DNA of 64,000 bases from Nocardia carnea NBRC 14403. GTDB taxonomy: Bacteria > Actinomycetota > Actinomycetes > Mycobacteriales > Mycobacteriaceae. The position numbers were made by a program, and so were the translations under genes. The stretch is taken from assembly GCF_000308515.1 (NCBI RefSeq), contig NZ_BAFV01000052.1:1-64000 (forward strand), in the 5' to 3' direction. The notes under the pieces are model-generated. The model was not told the DNA's origin, did not search any database, and saw nothing but the letters and a program-made list of their open reading frames with translations. This document shows positions 16,789 to 25,475 of the stretch, piece by piece (positions within the stretch are counted from its first letter, which is position 1; each line of letters begins with the position of its first letter).

Positions 16789-17468
16789 ACCGGCTCCTCG
16801 AGTTGGGTGAGTTGATCCGACAGCTGGTCCAGCAGCGCGAGCTGGGCCTGCCGGGCGGCAGGGGCATCCACCGGGCCGGGGCCGCGCAGACCGGCGCCCA
16901 TCAGTTGCGCGAAGAGCGCGACCGTATCGGTCAGCCCGTCGGCGGTCCCGGCGCCGAGGGTGCCGGGTGCGTTGACCAGGCCGATGGTGAAAACACCCAG
17001 CATGCGGGTGATGGTGTCGCTCGCCACGTCATTCGCGATTACACCCGCCTGCTGGAGCTTTTCGATGTAGTCGGTGAGCCAGCCCATCCGGACCGAATAG
17101 CGGCGATCGCCGACCTCGCGAACGTGGTCACCGAGGACCGAATCATCACCGAGGTACAGCGCTCGCATCAGCGGCTCCGACAGCAGCGCCTCCACCCCGA
17201 ACCGGTACACGGCGGGCAGGTCCACCAGCTCCTCGGCGGCGGTCACTCGCCGGTGCACCTGCGCGGTCATCCGCCGCATGCTGCGGTTGAGCACCGCGGC
17301 CAGGATTGCGTCCTTGCCGTCGAACTCGCGGTAGACCGCGCCCTTGCCGATTCCGGCTCGTTCCGCGATCTGCGCGACGGTGGTGTCGGGCCAGCCCGAT
17401 TCGACGATCGACTCGGCGGCCGCGGTCAGAATCCTTCCCCGGCGATCAGGAACAAGTGGTCGCGGCAT
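16785..17468 (-). CDS. TetR-family regulator
   Basis: 227 residues. The N-terminal helix-turn-helix (residues 10-56) reads GRILTAAAESIVESGWPDTT then AQIAERAGIGKGAVYREFDGKD, the typical TetR arrangement. The C-terminal ligand domain is not recognisable to a subgroup. It is the first gene of a two-gene operon with the alpha/beta hydrolase and overlaps it by 4 bp. A 10-bp inverted repeat 14-49 bp upstream is its likely autoregulatory operator. Confidence 0.9.
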   Translation of the reverse strand: MPRPLVPDRRGRILTAAAESIVESGWPDTTVAQIAERAGIGKGAVYREFDGKDAILAAVLNRSMRRMTAQVHRRVTAAEELVDLPAVYRFGVEALLSEPLMRALYLGDDSVLGDHVREVGDRRYSVRMGWLTDYIEKLQQAGVIANDVASDTITRMLGVFTIGLVNAPGTLGAGTADGLTDTVALFAQLMGAGLRGPGPVDAPAARQAQLALLDQLSDQLTQLEEPV

Positions 17469-17481
17469 TCGACTCCACTCT

Positions 17482-17517
17482 TCGTAGTGACCAATTTTCC
17501 AATATCAGTCACTACGA
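17482..17517. promoter_or_regulatory. inverted repeat, likely TetR operator
   Basis: TCGTAGTGAC (17482-17491) and GTCACTACGA (17508-17517) form perfect 10-bp arms with a 16-nt AT-rich spacer, immediately upstream of the tetR start at 17468. GTCACT-type half-sites are frequent for TetR proteins. The AT-rich spacer may include the -10 region. Confidence 0.7.
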
Positions 17518-17533
17518 TACCGCAACTTCTGCT

Positions 17534-17680
17534 TCACCCCGACACATCGGGGATCACAGTGAAGAGTTCGTAGCTGTGACCATCCGGGTCGCGGACGTAA
17601 ATTCCGCGGCCACCCGACAATCGGTTGATCCGCCGATCCCAACCGTTTTCCGGACCGGACCCGTAGTCGGCGGCGGGCAT
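17534..17680 (-). pseudogene. VOC (glyoxalase-fold) C-terminal remnant
   Basis: About 48 residues read as the end of a vicinal-oxygen-chelate protein: YGSGPENGWDRRINRL, then GGRGIYVRDPDGHSYELF, where the Glu of the last strand is a metal ligand in this fold. The stop is at 17534. Upstream the frame enters the 5' end of the marR gene on the other strand and loses VOC character, so the N-terminal half is missing. Confidence 0.6.
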
Positions 17681-18143
17681 GTCCGAGACTCCCGACCCCT
17701 CCGACGGCGGATCGGCACTTTTCCGCCTGGTCCGCTTCTGGTCCCGCCGCTGGACCGGCCGAGTTTTCGACGAACGAACCGCCCCACCCGCGGATACCGG
17801 CCGCATCCAGCACATCCAGGTCCTCGAAGCCGTCGCCGCCGCCCTGTGCGTCCGCACGGAAGCCACTGTCACCGATATCGCGACCCAACTCGGTATCGAC
17901 CACTCCGGCGCCAGCCGGATGGTCCGCGACGCCACCGCCGGCGGCTATCTCACCCGCACCACCTCACCGCAGGACCGGCGGCGCGTAACCCTCGAACCCA
18001 CCGAATCCGGCATCCACCTCCTGGATGCGGCCCACACCTGGCAACGCGACTGCTTCGACCGCCTCACCGCCACCTGGCCCGCCGACGACCGGCGCCGATT
18101 CGCCACCTACCTCCAACGCCTCGCCGACGAAACGGCCACATAA
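17679..18143 (+). CDS. MarR-family regulator
   Basis: 154 residues with a winged-helix domain. The recognition helix region reads VTDIATQLGIDHSGASRMVRDATAGGYL, followed by the wing TRTTSPQDRRRVTLEPTESG, the MarR signature with DxRR. The first 40 residues are polar, with a SALFRLVRFWSRRW helix for dimerisation. It lies just upstream of an MFS exporter on the same strand, but a separate operator and promoter precede that gene. Its start codon lies at the broken end of the VOC remnant, suggesting the insertion or deletion joined them. Confidence 0.87.
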   Translation: MSETPDPSDGGSALFRLVRFWSRRWTGRVFDERTAPPADTGRIQHIQVLEAVAAALCVRTEATVTDIATQLGIDHSGASRMVRDATAGGYLTRTTSPQDRRRVTLEPTESGIHLLDAAHTWQRDCFDRLTATWPADDRRRFATYLQRLADETAT

Positions 18144-18217
18144 CCCGAGCGCAGCCCGAACCCACGAGAACCGGACCGCCCGCCCCGCGGCTTCACAGCA
18201 CCCACTTCCCGATCATT

Positions 18218-18250
18218 TTGAACGATGGTACAACTAGTACGTTCGTTCAA
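18218..18250 (+). promoter_or_regulatory. 33-bp palindrome, likely operator of the MFS/TetR operon
   Basis: TTGAACGA (18218-18225) and TCGTTCAA (18243-18250) are perfect arms. GTAC at 18228-18231 and 18237-18240 repeats the symmetry around the same centre (18234). It ends 17 bp before the MFS start. The TetR gene at 19829, in the same operon, is the likely binder. Confidence 0.75.
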
Positions 18251-18267
18251 TTAGATCGGAGTTCGCG

Positions 18268-19818
18268 ATGGACACACCCCCGGCGCCCACCTCCAGGTGG
18301 CGGCAGTGGGCCGGCCTGGCTGTGCTGATGTTGCCGACGGCGTTGCTGGGTCTCGATGTCACGGCGCTCTACCTCGCCGTCCCGAATCTGTCCGCGGACC
18401 TGCAACCGACCGCCACCGAGACGTTGTGGATCATGGACGCATACGGCTTCCTCATCGCCGGCTTCCTGATCACGATGGGGACGCTGGGCGACCGGATCGG
18501 GCGTCGGCGCCTGCTGATGATCGGCACAGCCGCATTCGGCGCGGTCTCGGTATTCGCGGCGTTCGCTACAAGCGCCCCCTGGCTCATTGCCGCGCGGGCG
18601 CTGCTGGGCGTGGCCGGGGCGACGCTGATGCCGTCCACCTTGTCCCTGATCAGCAATATGTTCGCCGACGCCCGGCAGCGAGCGGCGGCGATCGGCGTAT
18701 GGGCGACAATGTTCGCCCTGGGAATGGCGGCCGGGCCGATTGTGGGCGGCATCCTGATCGCCCATTTCTGGTGGGGTGCAGTCTTTCTGATCGCGGTTCC
18801 CGTCAGTGTGGCGACGTTGGTTGCGGCGCCGGCACTACTGCCGGAGTTCCGGAGTGAAACCTCCCGGCTCGACCTGTGGAGTGTCGCGTTATCGCTGGCC
18901 GCGTTGCTCCCGGCCATCTTTTCGATCAAGCATGCCGCCGCGCACGGCATCGACGCCCAGGCCCTCGCCGCCGCTGCGCTGGGCGGTATCGCAACCGTTG
19001 CCTTCGTCCGCCGTCAACTCCGCCTACGCGAGCCGCTACTGGATATCAGGCTCTTCACCGACCGGACCTTTGCCGCTGCCCTGTCGGTCCTGCTGATCGG
19101 CTTGGCCGGGTTCGGCGGGGTGATGTACCTGGTCACCCAGTACCTGCAATTCGTCGACGAGCTCTCGCCGCTGACGGCCGGACTGTGGATGGGGCCCCCG
19201 GCCCTCGCAATGCTGATCGGCGGGATCGGTGCCCCGGCGCTCGCCGGTCGGATCCCGCCGGGAATTGTCATGGCAGGCACCCTGGCGCTGTCGTTGATGG
19301 GCTACGTCTTGCTCGCATTCGCCGGAACGGACAACAAGCCCACCGTTGTCGCCGGCTTCGCATTCATTTATCTCGGCCTGGGGGTCATCGCCGCACTCGG
19401 CACCGATATCGTCGTGAACGCGGCACCGTCGGAAAGATCCGGTTCGGCCGCGGCATTGTCGGAGACCGTGCAAGAGCTGGGGATCGCGGCCGGGGTTGCG
19501 CTGCTGGGAAGCCTGACCACAGCGATCTACCGAACCATGGCGCAGGCCCCGCCCGGCGCCACCCGTTCCGTGGCCGAAGCCTACGACGGCAGCCTCCCCG
19601 GCGCGGTATCGGTGACCGAACAGCTACCGGCAGAAGCGCTTCGGCATGCCCGTGATGCGTTCACCAGCGGCCTCAACATCGCTGCGATCGCCGCAGGTAT
19701 CGCCGTCGCCGGTGCCGCCGTCGTCTGCTTCCGGATGCTGCGCCATCTCCACCCGATCGGCACCACCGGCCACCCCGCGGAACCGATAGCCTCGACCCAC
19801 GGCGGCGACGATCGGTGA
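18268..19818 (+). CDS. MFS drug/H+ antiporter, DHA2 (14-TMS, EmrB/QacA-like)
   Basis: A 516-residue membrane exporter. Fourteen hydrophobic segments can be traced. The opening resembles QacA/SmvA (ALLGLDVTALYLAVPNLSAD), with a membrane aspartate in the first segment. Motif A is GDRIGRRRLLM after segment 2, and a motif-C-like stretch follows in segment 5 (GMAAGPIVGG). A multidrug or biocide substrate is expected from the family; the actual substrate is unknown. GGAG lies ahead of the ATG. The tetR gene starts 10 bp downstream, a common exporter-repressor operon controlled by the palindrome at 18218-18250. Confidence 0.92.
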   Translation: MDTPPAPTSRWRQWAGLAVLMLPTALLGLDVTALYLAVPNLSADLQPTATETLWIMDAYGFLIAGFLITMGTLGDRIGRRRLLMIGTAAFGAVSVFAAFATSAPWLIAARALLGVAGATLMPSTLSLISNMFADARQRAAAIGVWATMFALGMAAGPIVGGILIAHFWWGAVFLIAVPVSVATLVAAPALLPEFRSETSRLDLWSVALSLAALLPAIFSIKHAAAHGIDAQALAAAALGGIATVAFVRRQLRLREPLLDIRLFTDRTFAAALSVLLIGLAGFGGVMYLVTQYLQFVDELSPLTAGLWMGPPALAMLIGGIGAPALAGRIPPGIVMAGTLALSLMGYVLLAFAGTDNKPTVVAGFAFIYLGLGVIAALGTDIVVNAAPSERSGSAAALSETVQELGIAAGVALLGSLTTAIYRTMAQAPPGATRSVAEAYDGSLPGAVSVTEQLPAEALRHARDAFTSGLNIAAIAAGIAVAGAAVVCFRMLRHLHPIGTTGHPAEPIASTHGGDDR

Positions 19819-19828
19819 GAGGACCACG

Positions 19829-20395
19829 ATGACCGAACAGGACACTGTCGACGGCCGCAAACTACGCGGCCGGCGGCGCCGGGCTCAGATCATCGAGGCG
19901 ACACTCACGATCGTGCACCGCGACGGCGCCTCCGGTGTAACCCATCGAACCGTGGCCAAAGAAGCCGGTATCACCACCAGCCTGACCCTCTACTACTTCG
20001 CCACCCTGGACGAGCTTCTGGTCGCCGCCCTGACCAGCGTCACAGACGCCTACACGCAGCGCATCCGTCAACTCGTCGACACCGCCGACGACCCACTGGA
20101 CGGGCTCGCCCGGCTCATCGCCGAATCCGCGGGCCCGGGCCGAGAGCGTGCGCTCGCCGAACGGGAACTCTCCACCTTGGCGGCTCGCCGGCCCGCACTG
20201 CGTCCCGCGGCGTGGCGTTGGCGCGACAGCGTCGCGGAACTCGCCCGGACGCAATCCGACGACCCCGATATCGTCGAGGCTTTCGTCGCACTCTGCGACG
20301 GATTGTGTGCGGCGATCCTGCTCGGCGATCGGGGCGCCGACCCGGAACACATCCGCGGACTCCTCGGCGGCGTCCTGCGGCACACCGGCCCATAG
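19829..20395 (+). CDS. TetR-family repressor of the MFS operon
   Basis: 188 residues with an N-terminal TetR helix-turn-helix (RAQIIEATLTIVHRDGASGV, then HRTVAKEAGITTSLTLYYFATLDELL). A ligand domain with several buried arginines follows. It is co-transcribed with the exporter 10 bp upstream. It probably represses the operon and is released by exported compounds. That role is inferred from gene order and the palindrome. Confidence 0.9.
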   Translation: MTEQDTVDGRKLRGRRRRAQIIEATLTIVHRDGASGVTHRTVAKEAGITTSLTLYYFATLDELLVAALTSVTDAYTQRIRQLVDTADDPLDGLARLIAESAGPGRERALAERELSTLAARRPALRPAAWRWRDSVAELARTQSDDPDIVEAFVALCDGLCAAILLGDRGADPEHIRGLLGGVLRHTGP

Positions 20396-20592
20396 CCCCC
20401 GAACGGCCCCGCTCGTAAGGACACCAGTAACGCCCCTGCTTCTGCCATTCCCTCCCCCGGCGACATAGCCGAAACGTCCGCACGAACCGGACCCCACCGC
20501 CCCGGAAGGATCGGCGAGGGTAGCGCGTACGCGACCATGAAACGGTCCCGTTCACCACCGACTTCGCGCGGCCGCCACCGTGTAATCGAAGT

Positions 20593-21471
20593 ATGACAAC
20601 AGCGTTGACCGATCGGAAGCCGTTCGGGCGCAGCACCGCAACTCGACGAAAAGGCATCCTCTGGTTCCTGGTGCTCGCGTTCGCGGGCGCTTGGATCCCG
20701 TGGGGTATTGCCGGAGCGGCCGGGTACACCCTCGACAATCCGGTCGTCCAACTGCTGACCGGCGCTTTCACCCCTGCACTGGCGGCGATCATCACCCGCC
20801 GGTGGATCACCCGGGAAGGTTTCGCCGATTCCGGCCTTCGGCTGCGACTCCGCACGCAGTGGCGGTCGTATCTGACCGCGGCCCTGCTACCGATCGGCAT
20901 TCTCGCCGCCGCGCTCGCGCTTGCGGTGCCCCTGGGAATGTGGCGCCCCGAGCTGCACGATTTCGGTTCCGGTACCCTGCTGTTCCTGGTGCTCGCCCCG
21001 ATCATCCCGGTGGTGGCTGCCCCGATCTTCTTCGGCGAGGAGTTCGGCTGGACCACCTATCTCCGCGATCGCCTCCTCCCCGGCCGTCCCGTGGCCACCA
21101 CCTTCGCGACCGGTGTGATCTGGGGTGTGTGGCATTGGCCGCTGCCGTGGGTGGGTTACCTGGGTTCGGGTGGTTCGGCCACGGACGCGTTCATCGCCAT
21201 GCTGTTGTGGCTGCCGCTGTCGATCGAACTGGAGTTCCTGATCGGCTGGTTGTGGGCGCGCAGTGGGTCGGTGTGGCCGCCCGCGCTGCTCCACGGCGGC
21301 AGTAATCTCGTGGTCGCGGTGGGCTTGGAACTGTTCGTCGGTAACGCGGGTCCCTCCGGCGCTTCGATTACCCTGCTGATGTGCGCAGCGTATTTGCCGG
21401 TAGTCGCGTGGATCGTCGTGACGACGAGGCTCGGCGGTCCGCGGAACGCGAACCCGAAGACCGGGCGGTGA
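20593..21471 (+). CDS. CPBP-family intramembrane metalloprotease
   Basis: A 292-residue integral membrane protein of the CAAX protease and bacteriocin-processing (CPBP/Abi) family. About seven or eight hydrophobic segments are visible. The catalytic motifs are present: EEFGWTTYLRDRL (the EExxxR motif), then WHWPLPW (FxxxH-like), and the last HGGSN motif near residue 238. Substrates are not known. It overlaps the downstream sensor kinase (stop TGA within the GTGA start), so it forms an operon with that two-component system and may act in the same envelope response. Confidence 0.88.
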   Translation: MTTALTDRKPFGRSTATRRKGILWFLVLAFAGAWIPWGIAGAAGYTLDNPVVQLLTGAFTPALAAIITRRWITREGFADSGLRLRLRTQWRSYLTAALLPIGILAAALALAVPLGMWRPELHDFGSGTLLFLVLAPIIPVVAAPIFFGEEFGWTTYLRDRLLPGRPVATTFATGVIWGVWHWPLPWVGYLGSGGSATDAFIAMLLWLPLSIELEFLIGWLWARSGSVWPPALLHGGSNLVVAVGLELFVGNAGPSGASITLLMCAAYLPVVAWIVVTTRLGGPRNANPKTGR

Positions 21472-22655
21472 CGGTGATGGGATCCGCACGCCGTACCGGT
21501 CCACGCTTCTTCATCTCCCCATGGCGTGCACTGCTCGCAGTAGTGTGCGGCGGCGTCCTGTCGGCAGTGACGGTGATCGGTTCGGTGCCGGTTGTACTGC
21601 TCGGTTTCACCCGTTCGTTGCGGGCCGCCCTGTGGGAGCCGATGCTGCGACTGCACTGCATGCGGCTCCGGCTGATCGACCCGGATACGGCCGTCCGAGC
21701 TGATACCCGAGTACGAGAGGCGAGCGCGGCGCAACGACTGCCCACATTCCGGCATATCACTTATATCGTCACCACCACGCTGTTCAGCGGTGTGGTGTTC
21801 TGCCTGGCAGCGTTGGGCTTTTCCGTCGCCGCTGTCCTGCTCGCCGCGCCGATCATCGTCCGGGACGATTACTTCGACTTCGGCCCGTGGGTGATCGACG
21901 ACAATGCGGCGGCCTGGGCCAGCGCGGGCGTGGGTCTGCTCGCCACGCTCTTGCTGCTGGTACTTCTCGGCGCCTGGTCAGCACTCGAGGCGCTGCTCGC
22001 CCGCAGCCTGCTGACTCCCGATTCCGATCGTTGGCGTCATGAGGCCGTCCGGATCGAGAGCTCCCGCTCGGCCCTGCTGGAAGCGGAGGGTTTCGAACGG
22101 GAACTCCTGGAATCCGAACTGCACGACCGCGTCCAGCATCGCCTCGTCGCACTGTCGATGAACCTGGGACTGACCGAAGCGCAGGACACGGACGGCCCCG
22201 CCGGCCGCCTCGCCGCCGAGGCCCACCGACAGGTCGACGACACCTTGAGCGAACTACGGGCCGTCTTGCGCGGCTTCTCCCCCCGAGTGCTGTCCGAACG
22301 CGGACTCGAACCGGCCCTGACCGACCTCGCCGCGGACCTACCGCTCGATATCCACATCGACCTCGACAACAACCGCCTGCCACCCGCGGTCGAGCATATG
22401 TCCTATGTCCTGGTCGCCGAATGCCTCACCAATGTCGCCCGGCACGCCGACGCCGCCCGCGTCGACGTGCGCGGCAGCCGAACCGGCTCGCGGTGGATAC
22501 TGAACGTCACCGACAACGGTCCGGGCGGTGCGCATATCGTCGACGGTCACGGCCTCGACCGCCTGCAACGCCGCCTCGCGGCCCTCGACGGGCAGCTCAC
22601 GGTGGCCAGCCCGCCCGGCGGCCCGACCACCATCCGGATGGAGTGCACAGTGTGA
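21468..22655 (+). CDS. two-component sensor histidine kinase (NarL-type)
   Basis: About 395 residues. Two hydrophobic blocks (about residues 20-50 and 100-180) make an N-terminal membrane domain with no large sensor loop. Cytoplasmic dimerisation follows, with the phospho-acceptor His in LESELHDRVQHRLVALSMNL (HisKA_3 type). The ATPase has an N-box region AECLTNVARHADA and G-box VTDNGPGG. GTG at 21468 overlaps the CPBP stop; ATG at 21477 is an alternative start with equally poor ribosome site. It overlaps the response regulator by 4 bp (GTGTGA). Confidence 0.92.
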   Translation: MTVMGSARRTGPRFFISPWRALLAVVCGGVLSAVTVIGSVPVVLLGFTRSLRAALWEPMLRLHCMRLRLIDPDTAVRADTRVREASAAQRLPTFRHITYIVTTTLFSGVVFCLAALGFSVAAVLLAAPIIVRDDYFDFGPWVIDDNAAAWASAGVGLLATLLLLVLLGAWSALEALLARSLLTPDSDRWRHEAVRIESSRSALLEAEGFERELLESELHDRVQHRLVALSMNLGLTEAQDTDGPAGRLAAEAHRQVDDTLSELRAVLRGFSPRVLSERGLEPALTDLAADLPLDIHIDLDNNRLPPAVEHMSYVLVAECLTNVARHADAARVDVRGSRTGSRWILNVTDNGPGGAHIVDGHGLDRLQRRLAALDGQLTVASPPGGPTTIRMECTV

Positions 22656-23332
22656 CAACCCCACCCGCCCGACTGCGGATCGTGCTGGCCGAGGACAGTC
22701 CCCTGTTACGGGCCGGGCTGGAAAGCGTGCTCACCTCCGCCGGCCACGAGGTGAGCGCAGCGGTCGGCGACGCACCCGGGCTTATCCACGCCTGCGCCGC
22801 CTACACGCCGGACCTGGTGATCACCGATGTCCGGATGCCGCCGGGCGGCACCGACGACGGCCTCCGCGCCGCCGCCGAACTACGACACCGCGACCCCCAC
22901 CTACCGATAGTCGTGCTGTCACAGTACGTTTCGGTCGCCTACCTCGATGATCTCCTCGGCGACGACTCGACCGCCGGTGTGGGCTACCTCCTGAAGGAAC
23001 GTGTCGGGCACGTCCGGCAATTTCTCGACACCGTCGCCCGGATCGCGACCGGGGAGACGATCGTCGACCCCGACGTCGTCCGGGCGCTGGTCAAATCCGG
23101 CCGGCACCGCACACCTCTGGCCGATCTCACCGCCCGAGAACGGGAAGTGCTCGCGCTGGTAGCGGAGGGTCGCACGAATTCCGGAATCGCCGAGGTCCTG
23201 ACCGTCTCGGAAGCCGCCGTCCGCAAACACATCGGCGCCATCTTCGCCAAACTCCCCCTCCACGACGGCGACCGCCGAGTCCAAGCAACCCTCATCTACC
23301 TACGCTCACTCGGCCAACCCGAGGCCCACTGA
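22652..23332 (+). CDS. LuxR/NarL-family response regulator
   Basis: 226 residues. The receiver domain (1-125) has the acidic pocket in VLAEDSPLLR and the phospho-acceptor Asp59 in DLVITDVRMPPG; the conserved Lys lies in GYLLKERVG. The C-terminal domain is a LuxR helix-turn-helix (LTAREREVLALVAEGRTNSG, then VSEAAVRKHIGAIFAKLPL). The start is GTG, overlapping the kinase stop. It is the cognate partner of that kinase; target genes are unknown, with the upstream CPBP gene the first candidate. Confidence 0.95.
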   Translation: MTTPPARLRIVLAEDSPLLRAGLESVLTSAGHEVSAAVGDAPGLIHACAAYTPDLVITDVRMPPGGTDDGLRAAAELRHRDPHLPIVVLSQYVSVAYLDDLLGDDSTAGVGYLLKERVGHVRQFLDTVARIATGETIVDPDVVRALVKSGRHRTPLADLTAREREVLALVAEGRTNSGIAEVLTVSEAAVRKHIGAIFAKLPLHDGDRRVQATLIYLRSLGQPEAH

Positions 23333-23430
23333 GCGCCCACCCCTATTGTTGCCACCCTGGGTGATCGCACCTGGCGCGTGGCCTGAGTGGTCTATGGACC
23401 GGACCACGCCCGGGGCAGGCTGTCCGGTGG

Positions 23431-24237
23431 TCAGTAGTAGACCGGCCCCGGCACCCCACCACCGACCGCGACGGCGTCACCGGTGATGGCGATACTGCGC
23501 GGTGAGGCCAGGAATGTCACCACATCGGCGACCTCGCGGGCGTCGATGATCCGCCGCACGGAGTTGTTCGCGAGCTCCGCCTCGAGCGCGGCGACCGTGG
23601 TGTCTTCGTTCTCAGCGCGCGCGGTAAGCCGTTCGGTCAGGCGCTCGGTCCGGGTTATCCCCGGGTGTACGACCGTCACATTGACACCTTTGGGTCCGAG
23701 CTCGTCCGCCAGATTCTTGGTCAGCGCGGCGACGCTCACATTGCGAACCGTTTGAGCGATCGAATTCGCCTGCCGCGCACCGAGACCGCTCACATTGATG
23801 ATCCGCCCGAAACCTTGGGCGATGAAATGCGGCGCGACCGCGCGTGCGGTCCGCAAGTAGCCGAGCACTTTGATCTCGACCTCCCGGCGGACCACGTCGT
23901 CGGTGGTTGCGGCGAGGTCGGTGGGCGCGCCGGCGCTCCATGGTGTGGCGGCCGAGTTCACGAGGATATCGACCCCACCCAATTCCTCGACGGTCCGCGC
24001 GACCAGGTTCTGGACCTGGTCGTCGTCACCGGTATCGGTCGGCACCCCGATCACCCGTCGCCCCGTCTCCTCGGCCAGGCCGCGCACCGCGGCCTCGAGC
24101 GGCCCCGCCGACCGGGCCGCGATCACCAGGTCCACACCTTCGGCCGCCAGTCCGCGGGCGATCGCCAACCCGATCCCCTTACTGCCGCCGGTGACTATCG
24201 CCCGTTTACCGTCGAGTTCCAGATCCACGCCGATCAC
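23431..24237 (-). CDS. short-chain dehydrogenase/reductase with atypical active site
   Basis: 268 residues with a Rossmann fold: VTGGSKGIGLAIARGLA near residue 16, an NxxG-like stretch VDILVNSAA, and GRIINVSGLGARQ with the active-site serine. At the catalytic tetrad the usual Tyr-x3-Lys is replaced: the sequence before LTKNLADELGP reads AQTVRNVSVAA, putting Gln and Asn at the Tyr and Lys positions. A subgroup of actinobacterial SDRs carries this RNVSVAALTK pattern, so it may be a divergent class or non-catalytic. It is a single gene; substrate unknown. Confidence 0.85.
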   Translation of the reverse strand: MIGVDLELDGKRAIVTGGSKGIGLAIARGLAAEGVDLVIAARSAGPLEAAVRGLAEETGRRVIGVPTDTGDDDQVQNLVARTVEELGGVDILVNSAATPWSAGAPTDLAATTDDVVRREVEIKVLGYLRTARAVAPHFIAQGFGRIINVSGLGARQANSIAQTVRNVSVAALTKNLADELGPKGVNVTVVHPGITRTERLTERLTARAENEDTTVAALEAELANNSVRRIIDAREVADVVTFLASPRSIAITGDAVAVGGGVPGPVYY

Positions 24238-24411
24238 GCTAGCAACGACTGCTCGATCAGGACCCGGTCCGACTCACGCCGAACGGAATCCTGCCGATGA
24301 AGCTGCGGCTCGTATCCCGATGTTCCTAGACGCTCATCCAGGGCTGCCGATTCGCCGAACTGTGCTCGAGCTGATCACAGTGGATGTCGGTCGGCTGGAA
24401 GGGGAACGGCG

Positions 24412-24894
24412 ATGAGCAGATCGAGATTGTCACGGACGGCGCTGGTCAGGAAGGTCCGCGAGTGGTGGCTGTGGGCAATCGGCCCCACCGCGGTGCTGCT
24501 CCTGATCCTGATCGGAACCCACGTCCCGGATGCGTGGGCCGCCCGTGGTGGCGACGGCCGCCCGGGAATCTGGACGGTAACCGAAGTGTCGTGTCACGAC
24601 ACGCAGTGCCGCGCATGGGGCCACTTCGTTCCCGACAGCGGCGAACGAGGACGACAGCACGTGAAACTTGCGGGCCGCGACTTCTCCTTGCGGCCCGATG
24701 ATGTCGGAACTCGATGGCGAGCGATAGACGTCGGGTCGTGGCGGGACGAGGTTTTCGTCCCCGGCGGCGGCCGCGCGTTTTCGGCAGTGTGGATCTGTTC
24801 GGTGATGGGCGCTGTGACCGCCTTCTGGCTACTGACGCTCTGGGTGGTGTACCTGCACAGACGGGCAACACCGCCGATGCTGCGGAAGAGGTAG
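24412..24894 (+). CDS. hypothetical protein with two transmembrane segments
   Basis: 160 residues, not recognised. A basic N-terminus leads to a hydrophobic segment (AIGPTAVLLLILIG, about 22-38). A soluble domain of about 85 residues follows with a Cys pair (SCHDTQC) and WGHF, suggesting an extracytoplasmic module with a disulfide. A second hydrophobic segment (VWICSVMGAVTAFWLLTLWV) and a basic tail finish it. This layout is common in actinobacterial envelope proteins of unknown role. The downstream acetyltransferase begins within about 50 bp. Confidence 0.65.
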   Translation: MSRSRLSRTALVRKVREWWLWAIGPTAVLLLILIGTHVPDAWAARGGDGRPGIWTVTEVSCHDTQCRAWGHFVPDSGERGRQHVKLAGRDFSLRPDDVGTRWRAIDVGSWRDEVFVPGGGRAFSAVWICSVMGAVTAFWLLTLWVVYLHRRATPPMLRKR

Positions 24895-24944
24895 GCAACG
24901 AAATACTGTTGAACAGGTTTGCCTCGCATGGCAGGCTCGATGCC

Positions 24945-25424
24945 GTGGATACCGGACCGGTCGAGCTCGTACCGCTCACCGAGGGCAACCTTGTCTTGCT
25001 GCTCGACGCGGCGGTCCGCGATTCGGATCCGCTGGAGGTGATGACGCCGGTAGAGGACGAGCCGGGGTGGACGGACCGCCGCAAACAGGCATTTCTCGAG
25101 TTCCACCGTGGCAGGGCACTGCGCGCCGGCGAGCCGTCGGAGTACACGTATCTGATCTCGGTCGGCGAGTCGATTGTCGGAGCCGCCCGGTTGGAGCCGC
25201 GGCACGAGGACTTGGAGGCAGGCGTCTGGATCGGCCGGTCGCATCGTGGGCGTGGGGTCGGCGTGGTGGTCGCCGAACGACTGCGGGAACTCGCCACCGG
25301 GTTCGGCGCGCGGCGAGTGGTCGCCAAGACCACCGTCGACAACCATGCGGCGCGCAGACTACTCGCCGGTGCCACCACAACGGTCAGCGGAGACGCCGTC
25401 ACCGCATCCCTAGACCTCGACTGA
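24945..25424 (+). CDS. GNAT-family N-acetyltransferase
   Basis: About 159 residues. The acetyl-CoA binding motif is GVWIGRSHRGRGVGVVVAE, with RGRGVG matching Q/RxxGxG/A. Motif B follows (RRVVAKTTVDNHAARRLL), in which the asparagine after VD is typical of the Rim/GNAT group. The acceptor substrate is unknown. The start is uncertain: GTG at 24945 begins just before the first strand (VELVPLTEGNL), while the frame stays open upstream over the end of the preceding gene; TTG at 24909 is another option. A terminator follows at 25434. Confidence 0.82.
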   Translation: MDTGPVELVPLTEGNLVLLLDAAVRDSDPLEVMTPVEDEPGWTDRRKQAFLEFHRGRALRAGEPSEYTYLISVGESIVGAARLEPRHEDLEAGVWIGRSHRGRGVGVVVAERLRELATGFGARRVVAKTTVDNHAARRLLAGATTTVSGDAVTASLDLD

Positions 25425-25433
25425 GACCCTGAA

Positions 25434-25455
25434 TCCGCCCGTTTGGGTGGGCGGA
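25434..25455. terminator. bidirectional terminator
   Basis: TCCGCCC (25434-25440) pairs with GGGCGGA (25449-25455) around an 8-nt loop, 10 bp after the GNAT stop. It lies between convergent units. Confidence 0.7.
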
Positions 25456-25475
25456 GGCCTCGCCTCGGGGCCGAG

